In this document: positions 5,042 to 10,787 of the stretch, piece after piece | Position numbering within the stretch: position 1 is the first letter of the stretch | How the letters are laid out: each line of letters opens with the position of its first letter | NCBI GenBank assembly: GCA_004195305.1 | Contig: SDWN01000204.1 | Location: forward strand, 1 to 10,787 | Source of the DNA: Neptunomonas sp. | GTDB lineage: Bacteria; Pseudomonadota; Gammaproteobacteria; Pseudomonadales; Balneatricaceae | Length of the DNA stretch: 10,787 nucleotides | Direction of reading: 5' to 3' | Translations under genes and position numbers: made by a program | The notes under the pieces: model-generated | Told to the model about the DNA's origin: nothing | The model's input: the letters and a program-made list of their open reading frames with translations, nothing else | Database searches by the model: none

Positions 5042-6304
5042 TTTACACGCTATAACCTGCCTCGGTTTAGACGTTGCGACGCTCCCTCCCCAGGGAGCCA
5101 CCCAATACAACATCAGCATTCCCGGCAACGCAATCAAAGCGCAGAGCAGGAAGAACTGAGTGTAGCCCATCGATTCGATCAAAAAACCGGTACTGGCATT
5201 GGCAAAGGTCCGCGGAATACTCGCCAGGCTAGTAAATAGAGCCAGCTGCGTTGCGGTAAAGCGCTTATCTGAGAGCCGCGCCATAAACGCAACGAACGCT
5301 GCCGTTCCCAGACCCACGCCAAAATACTCGAACGCAACGACCGCAAAGAGTGCTACCGGGTCGTTGCCGATCTCGGCAAGCGCCGCAAAGCCCAGAATAG
5401 AGATCACCTGCACCACGCCAAAGATCCACAGTGAACGATTAATCCCCAGCTTGATCATCGCCACCCCGCCGACCAGGCCTCCGGCAATAGAGGCGCCCAG
5501 GGATGCCGACTTGGCGATGGTACCGATTTCAGTTTTACTAAAACCCAGATCCAGATAAAAAGGGGTCGACAGCGCCGTTGCCATGCTGTCGCCGAGTTTA
5601 TACAGCAGAATAAACACCAACGCGGCCACCGCCGTACGTATCGAACTGCGCGAGAAAAACTCGTGAAAAGGCTCAACCACCGCCTCACGCAGGGTCAGGG
5701 GGGCGCTGCAGCCCTGCGGCTCCGCGATACAAACACTGGTAATCAACCCCACCAGCATAAACCCCGCAACAACCAGATGAACGGTCTCCCAAGGCATCTG
5801 ATCAGCAAGGATCAACGCCAAGGAACCGGGCACCAAGCTGGAGAAACGGTAGGCGTTAACAAACAGTGAGTTACCCAGCCCCAGCTCCTCATCCGAGAGA
5901 AGCTCACGGCGATAGGCATCCAGCACGATATCCTGGGTCGCGCTAAAGAACGCGACCGCAAATACCACATAGGCAACCGAGGTGATCGAGTCCGTCGGAT
6001 TGAACATCGAGAAGGTGGCGATCGAGACCAGCAACGCCAATTGGGTGATCAGCATCCAGCCTCTGCGCCGGCCAAACAGCGGCGGCACGTAGCGATCCAG
6101 CGCTGGCGACCAGAGGAATTTCCAGGTGTAGGGAAAGGCAACCAGCGAGAACAGGCCGATGGTTTCCAGACTCACACCCTGATCGCGCAGCCAGGCGGGG
6201 ATCAGCTGATAGAGGATGTACAGCGGTAGACCGGAGGAGAAACCGATAAACAGGCACGTAAGCATCCTGCGGTTAAAGATGCTGCGCCACAGCGTCTCAG
6301 ACAA
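5039..6304 (-). CDS. ampG: AmpG family muropeptide permease (MFS)
   Basis: This 421-residue major-facilitator protein sits in the inner membrane. The AmpG family imports GlcNAc-anhydroMurNAc and its peptides for peptidoglycan recycling, a step that also controls AmpC beta-lactamase induction where ampR/ampC are present. Family hallmarks are visible: KFLWSPALDRY at 62-72, FGRRRGW at 77-83 and QDIVLDAYRRELL at 124-136. About 12 hydrophobic segments cover the rest. The start is a TTG at 6304: GGGAG lies 8 nt upstream, no ATG or GTG occurs between the upstream stop and this codon, and the next ATG (residue 14) would cut into the first helix. It lies 42 nt downstream of yajQ on the same strand, probably co-transcribed. 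The length is slightly below E. coli AmpG (491) but normal for shorter homologues. Confidence 0.93.
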   Translation of the reverse strand: MSETLWRSIFNRRMLTCLFIGFSSGLPLYILYQLIPAWLRDQGVSLETIGLFSLVAFPYTWKFLWSPALDRYVPPLFGRRRGWMLITQLALLVSIATFSMFNPTDSITSVAYVVFAVAFFSATQDIVLDAYRRELLSDEELGLGNSLFVNAYRFSSLVPGSLALILADQMPWETVHLVVAGFMLVGLITSVCIAEPQGCSAPLTLREAVVEPFHEFFSRSSIRTAVAALVFILLYKLGDSMATALSTPFYLDLGFSKTEIGTIAKSASLGASIAGGLVGGVAMIKLGINRSLWIFGVVQVISILGFAALAEIGNDPVALFAVVAFEYFGVGLGTAAFVAFMARLSDKRFTATQLALFTSLASIPRTFANASTGFLIESMGYTQFFLLCALIALPGMLMLYWVAPWGGSVATSKPRQVIACK

Positions 6305-6346
6305 CGGCCTGCTCCCTGCCTCTGCGTGCTGGTGTAATCAAGCGCA

Positions 6347-6829
6347 TCAGTCGCGAAAATTATCGAACTGCAGCGGCACATCAAACTCCTCGGCACGCAT
6401 CGCCGCCATCGCCTGCTGCAGATCATCGCGCTTCTTGCCCGTCACTCGTACTTTTTCGCCCTGAATGGAGGCCTGAACCTTGAGTTTCTTATCTTTGATC
6501 AACTTGACGATCTTCTTGGCGGTGGGCTGATCCAGGCCCTGGCGCAACAGAACTTGCTGTTTGACCTTCATGCCGCTTTTTTCAAAAGGCTGCACATCCA
6601 GCGCCTTCGCATCCAGCTTTCGCGCTATCAGTGCGGCGCGTAAAATATCGCGCATCTGCTGCAACTGGAAATCGCCTTGGGCAATCAGGGTTATCTCCGT
6701 ATCGGTCAATTCAAAGCTCGCGTCCACGCCCTTGAAGTCATAACGGGCGGTGGTCACTTTATTGGCCTTATCGACAGCATTGGTGACTTCGTGCATGTCC
6801 AGCTCAGATACCACATCAAATGTCGGCAT
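6347..6829 (-). CDS. yajQ: YajQ family cyclic di-GMP / nucleotide-binding protein
   Basis: This 160-residue cytoplasmic protein belongs to the YajQ (UPF0234/DUF520) family. It begins MPTFDVVSELDMHEVTNAVD, continues with TTARYDFKG at 26-34, and ends in the typical VRVTGKKRDDLQQAM ... DVPLQFDNFRD. The expected size is about 160-165. The fold has two ferredoxin-like domains. Some homologues (reported in Xanthomonas) bind cyclic di-GMP and influence virulence gene expression; others were reported to bind nucleic acid or nucleotides. The ATG at 6829 has AGGAG 5 nt upstream; in-frame codons further up lack a ribosome site and add non-family residues. It is the first gene of the minus-strand yajQ-ampG pair and divergent from panE (116-nt gap). 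A functional link with the cyclase at 8744-10435 is only a guess. Confidence 0.95.
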   Translation of the reverse strand: MPTFDVVSELDMHEVTNAVDKANKVTTARYDFKGVDASFELTDTEITLIAQGDFQLQQMRDILRAALIARKLDAKALDVQPFEKSGMKVKQQVLLRQGLDQPTAKKIVKLIKDKKLKVQASIQGEKVRVTGKKRDDLQQAMAAMRAEEFDVPLQFDNFRD

Positions 6830-6945
6830 GATTACTCCTGATGAGTTGTTGGTGTGGGTAGGCAGTGATGGCACAATGAAGTGCACTCTGCCGCTACAAT
6901 TCGGCAACCACCGCTAACGATTGGACGATTTTATACCACTCACCC

Positions 6946-7917
6946 ATGCATTACACCCAAGCATTAGCCCCAAATAAGCAGCGCCTAAACCCAGCAGATG
7001 AGCCTTGGTACATCCTCGGCGCCGGTGCCATCGGCAGCCTCTGGGCGTGCTATCTGAGTCTTGCTGGCCATCCGGTGCGGCTCATTCTGCGCGACCCGGA
7101 AAAACTGCAGCAGTTCAGCGGTAAGATCCGGCTTAGTAACCCATCCGGAAAGCAGACCCTGAGCTTGCAGGCCGAACTCGCGCATCAGCGCGCGCCGATC
7201 CAGCGTTTACTGGTAACCACCAAAAGCTACGACACCCTCGCGGCGATCGACTCGATTGATCACCGCCTGAGCGGCTCGAGCCTGATCGTATCGCTGCAAA
7301 ATGGCATGGGACAGCAGCAACAGCTGGCCGATCGGCTTGCTGAGTGTGCGGTCTACGCCGGCACCACCACCGAAGGCGCCTATCGGACGCCGGCACAGCA
7401 GCTGGTGCACGCCGGGCGCGGCGAAAGCTGGGTCGGCCCGATCAATGCCGCAGCACGCGCGCTGGGTCCAACCGCACTGGACAGCCTGCGGCAGTTGCCG
7501 CTCCAGACAGGCTACGATGACAACATCTTGAACCGGCTATGGCAGAAGCTGGCCATCAACGCCGCCATCAATGGGTTGACGGCGATCCACAACTGCCAGA
7601 ATGGCGAGCTGGCCAACAACCCGGCCTACCTTGAGCAGATGCAGCAGCTCTGCAGCGAAGTTGAGCGGCTTGCCGCAGCGCTCAAGCAGCCGCTCTTTGA
7701 CCGGCCGCTGCTCGATGTCGCCCTACAGGTCGCCACCGCCACCGCCAGCAACTATTCGTCGATGCTGCAGGATGTGCGCAATCAACGCCACACCGAGATC
7801 GATTTCATTAACGGCTATATCTGCCGCCAAGCCAAACGGCTCGGCATCGATACCCCGTACAACCACGCACTGGTCAACCGCATCGGCGACCTTCATCCAC
7901 CCTCTACAGAGAACTGA
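6946..7917 (+). CDS. panE: 2-Dehydropantoate 2-reductase (ketopantoate reductase)
   Basis: This 323-residue cytoplasmic enzyme of the ApbA/PanE family reduces 2-dehydropantoate to pantoate with NADPH, a step toward pantothenate and coenzyme A. The Rossmann motif GAGAIG is at 25-30. Conserved residues match E. coli PanE: Lys93 in TTKSYDT, NG at 119-120, Lys201 in QKLAINAAINGLTAI, SSMLQDVR at 271-278 and Glu284 in TEIDFINGY. These support a true ketopantoate reductase rather than a distant relative. The N-terminus carries about 20 extra residues before the first strand. No other start codon lies between the ATG and the motif, so 6946 stands despite lacking a Shine-Dalgarno. A TATACC at 6932-6937 is placed so that the mRNA could be leaderless. 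The next gene begins 2 nt after the stop. Confidence 0.95.
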   Translation: MHYTQALAPNKQRLNPADEPWYILGAGAIGSLWACYLSLAGHPVRLILRDPEKLQQFSGKIRLSNPSGKQTLSLQAELAHQRAPIQRLLVTTKSYDTLAAIDSIDHRLSGSSLIVSLQNGMGQQQQLADRLAECAVYAGTTTEGAYRTPAQQLVHAGRGESWVGPINAAARALGPTALDSLRQLPLQTGYDDNILNRLWQKLAINAAINGLTAIHNCQNGELANNPAYLEQMQQLCSEVERLAAALKQPLFDRPLLDVALQVATATASNYSSMLQDVRNQRHTEIDFINGYICRQAKRLGIDTPYNHALVNRIGDLHPPSTEN

Positions 7918-7919
7918 GC

Positions 7920-8483
7920 ATGGGCAACCGACTTTCTAAGATCTACACCCGTACCGGCGATACCGGTACCACCGGACTCGGCGACGGCTCGCGTATCGAC
8001 AAAGATGATGCCCGAATCGAAGCGATAGGAGATATCGATGAACTCAACAGCTGCATCGGCCTGCTCTGCTGCGAGCTGGAGCCAAGTGATCCGCTCCAGA
8101 GTGAACTCTACGAGGTGCAGCAAAATCTGTTCAATCTGGGCGGCGAACTCTCGGTACCGGGCTATGCACTGATTGAAGAGCAGCATATCCTTGAGCTTGA
8201 GCAGCTACTCGACCGGCTCAACGAGCAGCTACCGCCGTTAAAGGACTTTATTCTACCGGGGGGTAACGCTGCGGCATCGTTCTGCCATCTGGCCCGCAGT
8301 GTCTGTCGCCGCGCCGAGCGCCGAGTGGTCACCCTGGCCCGCGACCATGAGATTCGTCCGCACGGTCAGAGTTATCTCAATCGTTTATCCGATCTGCTCT
8401 TCGTTGCCGCCCGCACGTTAGCGCGGCGCGATGACGGCCAGGAAGTATTGTGGCGACACCGGGCAGAGCGAGAGCAGCGCTAA
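7920..8483 (+). CDS. Cob(I)alamin adenosyltransferase, PduO type
   Basis: This 187-residue enzyme transfers the adenosyl group of ATP to cob(I)alamin to make adenosylcobalamin. Family motifs are TRTGDTGTTGLGDG at 10-23 (ATP loop), DELNS at 40-44, LPGG at 112-115, RSVCRRAERR at 126-135 and LNRLSDLLFVAAR at 153-165. It is helical, probably a trimer, as in PduO, human MMAB and the many stand-alone bacterial ATRs. It lacks the extra C-terminal domain of some PduO proteins. The ATG follows the panE stop by 2 nt and has only a weak AGAG upstream, which suggests translational coupling in a panE-ATR operon. The TAA stop at 8481-8483 is the left copy of the CTAA repeat flanking the element at 8484-8723, so the element abuts the gene without altering the protein. 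Confidence 0.95.
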   Translation: MGNRLSKIYTRTGDTGTTGLGDGSRIDKDDARIEAIGDIDELNSCIGLLCCELEPSDPLQSELYEVQQNLFNLGGELSVPGYALIEEQHILELEQLLDRLNEQLPPLKDFILPGGNAAASFCHLARSVCRRAERRVVTLARDHEIRPHGQSYLNRLSDLLFVAARTLARRDDGQEVLWRHRAEREQR

Positions 8484-8723
8484 CCCGCAAATTGCACCAG
8501 AACACTGCAAACCGGTCTATAGCCTTTGCGCCGCAAGGGCTCCGGCGCTAAAGTAAAAAATACAATGTCTAATTCCACCTCGTTTATCGAGCCCTTGCTT
8601 GTTCTGAGTTCACCTAGTGAATTGTCGTCGAAAATGAAGGCAATAAGCATTCATCTGCTCCGACAGTCCCCCAGATAAACTCAGTCCTGCGCAATCATCT
8701 CGACATCCGGTGCAATTTGCGGG
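8484..8723. mobile_element. MITE-like element, 240 bp, with 15-bp terminal inverted repeats and CTAA flanking repeats
   Basis: CCCGCAAATTGCACC (8484-8498) and GGTGCAATTTGCGGG (8709-8723) are perfect 15-bp inverted repeats 210 bp apart. CTAA occurs immediately outside both ends (8480-8483 and 8724-8727), as expected of a 4-bp target duplication. CTAA fits the YTAR target rule known for IS5-group elements. No ORF of note lies inside, so the element would be non-autonomous and need a transposase in trans. It holds an internal hairpin at 8524-8553. It sits in the convergent gap between the adenosyltransferase and the diguanylate cyclase, a neutral site. No transposase gene is in the window, so the source family is unproven. 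Confidence 0.6.
8524..8553. repeat. Hairpin inside the MITE-like element
   Basis: CTTTGCGCCG (8524-8533) pairs with CGGCGC-AAAG (8543-8553, one bulged T) around a 9-nt loop. It is GC-rich and about 40 nt downstream of the adenosyltransferase stop. No T tract follows on the plus strand (TAAAAAA instead), so it is not a standard intrinsic terminator, though it may still act as an mRNA 3' structure for panE-ATR. Confidence 0.5.
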
Positions 8724-8743
8724 CTAAACAGACAACATCTCGC

Positions 8744-10435
8744 TCAGTGCAGCATCCGGACACAGTTACGCCCGGACGCCTTGGCCTGATGCATCGCCGT
8801 ATCCGCCGCTTTAAGCAACTGCTCGACGGAGTCGATGCCGGCAGCGGGCAGCACCGCCAGACCGAAGCTACAGGTCACCTGTAGCCCATCGATGCGCAAC
8901 GCCTGGATCGCCCGCCGCACCAGCTCCGCCGTCTGCTGACAGCACTCCGTATCCGCTCCTGGCATGATAATGACAAACTCTTCACCGCCATAACGGCACA
9001 GACTATCGATCTCTCGAATATGAGTCCAAGCCGCGGTGGCAACTTGCTGCAGGACCCGATCACCCTGATCGTAGCCGCAGTCGTCGTTAACACGCTTAAA
9101 GTGATCTATATCGAACAGCACCAGTGACAGCGGCTGCACGTAACGCCTGGACAGCCGAAATTCAGCCGCCAACTCCTGATCGAAATGGCGTCGGTTAAAC
9201 AATCCGGTCAACGCATCGGTCCGCGACAGCTGCTCCAAGCCCTTACGCAACACCTCCTCCTGAGTGATATCACGCATCAGCACCGCAGTGCCGATCAACT
9301 CCCCGTTATCATTAGCAATACGCGCCAGCTGAATATGCAGGATTTGCTCATGCTCAGACTGATGAATCTCGGCCATCACCGGACTGTCCGACAGCCGCGC
9401 CTGCTCCAGCAGTTGCGACCACTGCGAATCCTCAAACAGTGCCGCCAGCCCCTCCCTTGCTATCTGCTCATAACTGCGTTTGAGGAGTTTCTCCGCCGCC
9501 GGGTTAACCAACACCACCTGCCCCGCGGCATCAGTAGCTACCATCCCCTCCTGAGCACCGAGGATAATGGTCGAAAGCTTGTTGCGTTCATCATGCAAGC
9601 CGCTGTGGAGCATTTCCAGCTCTGCGATTTTGTGATTAAAACTCGCGACAATCCTGCCCAGCTCCATGGATTTTGGAACCATCAGCCGCTGACTCAGATC
9701 TCCTGAGGCGGCTTCACGCATCGCCACCGTAATAGCCTGAATCGGCGAAACAACAACTCGGCGGACAAACACACTGATCGCCAGCATGGTCAGCAATACC
9801 GATAGAGACAACACCCACAGCGACAGATTACGACTCGCAGCAATCTCCTGATCGACATGGCGCAGCGAACTGGTCAACTTGATCACGCCCAAAACCGGCT
9901 GCTCTGGCGAATGACATTGCATGCACCTCTGCTCCTGCTTGACCGGATAAAGCAGGGTATAGAGTCGCTCGCCGGTCTGGGTCACGCCATAGTATTCAGC
10001 TGGCTCTCCACTCTCCAGAACCCGCTGCAGGGAGCTATTGGCCGCCGCTAATACCTGCTCCTGGCGCTCCGTTGTACGCGGAAAAAACTGGATAGAACCA
10101 AGCGCCTGATTAACCTGATCGATACGCGAATTATCCAGAAAGGCCTGAGAACCATCGGGGTTTATCACCCGCAGATCAACAAAACCGTCCATATTTTCCA
10201 GGCTCTCAACAAACAGCTGACCCGCATCACCGTAGCCAGATAGCATCAGGGTTCTTAACCCCTGATGGGTACTGTCGAGCACATTGAGCAGGGTTCGCTT
10301 ATTTTGGGCAAGAATAGTCTGCTCTTCACGCTCTGCGTAAAATAGCACCAGGACCACCAACCCCAGCGTGACCACGGTTCCGATCACGGCAAAAATCTTC
10401 AGATCAATGCGCTTAAACACCGCTATCAACCTCAT
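8744..10435 (-). CDS. Membrane diguanylate cyclase with periplasmic haem-c type sensor, HAMP, PAS and GGDEF domains
   Basis: From the ATG at 10435 the protein has 563 residues. Transmembrane helix 1 spans about 12-33. A periplasmic sensor (34-203) contains CMQCH at 171-175, a CxxCH covalent haem-c site. Helix 2 is at about 204-224, HAMP at 225-277, PAS at about 285-395 and GGDEF at about 402-563. The active site is RYGGEEF (481-487), with the preceding I-site REID (474-477) intact, so it should make c-di-GMP from GTP and be product-inhibited. FDIDHFKRVND carries the metal Asp. The haem suggests sensing of redox state or a gas such as NO or O2; this is inference. A GTG at 10420 is an alternative start: GAGG sits 9 nt upstream, and it would overlap the preceding GGDEF gene by 8 nt. 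An ATG 37 codons further up encodes unlikely residues. It converges with the adenosyltransferase across the mobile element. Confidence 0.92.
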   Translation of the reverse strand: MRLIAVFKRIDLKIFAVIGTVVTLGLVVLVLFYAEREEQTILAQNKRTLLNVLDSTHQGLRTLMLSGYGDAGQLFVESLENMDGFVDLRVINPDGSQAFLDNSRIDQVNQALGSIQFFPRTTERQEQVLAAANSSLQRVLESGEPAEYYGVTQTGERLYTLLYPVKQEQRCMQCHSPEQPVLGVIKLTSSLRHVDQEIAASRNLSLWVLSLSVLLTMLAISVFVRRVVVSPIQAITVAMREAASGDLSQRLMVPKSMELGRIVASFNHKIAELEMLHSGLHDERNKLSTIILGAQEGMVATDAAGQVVLVNPAAEKLLKRSYEQIAREGLAALFEDSQWSQLLEQARLSDSPVMAEIHQSEHEQILHIQLARIANDNGELIGTAVLMRDITQEEVLRKGLEQLSRTDALTGLFNRRHFDQELAAEFRLSRRYVQPLSLVLFDIDHFKRVNDDCGYDQGDRVLQQVATAAWTHIREIDSLCRYGGEEFVIIMPGADTECCQQTAELVRRAIQALRIDGLQVTCSFGLAVLPAAGIDSVEQLLKAADTAMHQAKASGRNCVRMLH

Positions 10436-10570
10436 CCGGGCCGGCGGGCCCCAAGCTCGGCAGGTCAGCCTCCGAGACCGCATTGCGGCCCGCCTGCTTG
10501 GCAGCATACATCGCGTTATCAGCCGCTTCGAGCAACGTAGCGGCACCTACCTCTGAACGAGGATCCAGGT
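10413..10570 (-). CDS. C-terminal end of a second GGDEF protein (broken at a chimeric junction)
   Basis: On the minus strand about 50 codons ending at TAA (10413) encode the end of a GGDEF domain: HLDPRSEVGAATLLEAADNA then MYAAKQAGRNAV, followed by a short polar tail. Aligned to the neighbouring cyclase, the conserved SxGxA motif should come just before AHLDP but is absent, so homology stops at about 10566-10575. From there the minus-strand frame is meaningless and the plus strand encodes a GGDEF N-terminus. The gene overlaps the start of the downstream cyclase by 8-23 nt, implying two cyclase genes in tandem. The missing part is an assembly or library problem rather than a likely truncation in the organism. 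Confidence 0.75.
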
Positions 10571-10768
10571 GAGCTGGAAGACAAGCTGCGGACGGAGTCA
10601 TTCAGCGATGGTTTGACCGGATTGTTTAATCGGCGCCATTTTGATGAGACGATTCAGCATGAGATTGAACGCGCCCGCTCCTCGGAGCTGTCGATGTCGC
10701 TGTTGCTGTTCGATATCGATCATTTTAAGCGATTTAACGATAGCTACGGCCATGATCAGGGGGACCGG
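10571..10768 (+). CDS. N-terminal part of a GGDEF domain, inverted fragment
   Basis: The plus strand encodes 66 codons from ELEDKLRTESFSDGLTGLFN through LLLFDIDHFKRFNDSYGHDQ to GDR, which is the first part of a GGDEF domain (SDGLTGLFNRRHFD, FDIDHFKRFND). It has no start codon or upstream domain and stops at the adapter. Its orientation is opposite to both adjoining cyclase sequences. It may be the missing upstream part of the gene whose C-terminus ends at 10413, joined in inverted orientation, or a fragment of another cyclase. It should not be treated as a gene. Confidence 0.75.
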
Positions 10769-10787
10769 CTGTCTCTTATACACATCT
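10769..10787 (+). other. Tn5 mosaic end (tagmentation adapter), not native sequence
   Basis: The last 19 bases, CTGTCTCTTATACACATCT, are the exact reverse complement of the Tn5 19-bp mosaic end used in Nextera-type libraries. It sits at the very end of the sequence and in the middle of a GGDEF codon series, as expected for untrimmed adapter. Confidence 0.97.

Noticed and set aside
8484..8723. The 15-bp inverted repeat as a terminator for the adenosyltransferase or cyclase gene
   Set aside because: The arms are 210 bp apart and no T tract follows either arm, so a stem-loop terminator is not credible. A mobile-element explanation fits better.
10436..10546. N-terminal 37-codon extension of the haem-type cyclase
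   Set aside because: These codons run antisense-like through the other GGDEF gene in a different frame and give Arg/Cys-rich residues ahead of a normal membrane-protein start.
10413..10768. Genuine divergent arrangement of two GGDEF genes
   Set aside because: Neither fragment has a start, and the minus-strand copy loses its conserved SxGxA motif exactly where the plus-strand copy begins. The adjacent adapter shows this is the raw end of library sequence.

Overview
The window looks like chromosomal housekeeping DNA of a gammaproteobacterium. The main evidence is the GroES/GroEL pair with a Gly-Gly-Met GroEL tail behind a heat-shock sigma-32 type promoter, next to fxsA. AmpG, YajQ, PanE and the small TIGR02647-type protein are all typical of this class. 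From memory, the order TIGR02647-like / groEL / groES / fxsA / short-chain dehydrogenase resembles marine Oceanospirillales and Pseudomonas relatives. I cannot name a genus from sequence alone.

Layout. Bases 1-365 (minus) hold the 5' part of a small TIGR02647 protein, a likely promoter for it, and the intrinsic terminator of the chaperonin operon. Bases 366-2500 (minus) hold groES-groEL, with a clear sigma-32 promoter and a leader that forms two hairpins. Bases 2500-2743 are a gene-poor gap with two inverted repeats and one possible 24-codon ORF. Then come fxsA (minus), a 278-base divergent intergenic region with an 18-bp palindrome, an SDR oxidoreductase (plus) with a strong terminator, and an alkyltransferase-like DNA-repair protein (plus). 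That gene converges, through a 14-bp tandem repeat, on a minus-strand cluster of yajQ, ampG and a small unknown protein. Divergently, panE and a PduO-type cobalamin adenosyltransferase form a tight plus-strand pair. Right after the adenosyltransferase stop codon lies a 240-bp segment with perfect 15-bp terminal inverted repeats and flanking CTAA direct repeats, which looks like a small non-autonomous transposable element. Beyond it is a minus-strand membrane diguanylate cyclase with a periplasmic CxxCH haem-c motif, HAMP, PAS and GGDEF domains. It overlaps the end of a second GGDEF gene.

Contig end. The last ~220 bases are not trustworthy as native DNA. At about 10571 the antisense copy of a GGDEF C-terminus switches abruptly to the sense strand of a GGDEF N-terminus. 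The sequence then ends in the exact 19-bp Tn5 mosaic end used in tagmentation libraries. This looks like an inverted chimera plus untrimmed adapter, not biology.

Functional links. The chaperonin operon handles protein folding under heat shock. AmpG belongs to peptidoglycan recycling. PanE and the adenosyltransferase supply two cofactors (coenzyme A precursor and adenosylcobalamin). The terminal region encodes c-di-GMP synthesis with a likely redox or gas-sensing input. I found no defence system, CRISPR array, tRNA or rRNA. The most interesting new item is the MITE-like element at 8484-8723.
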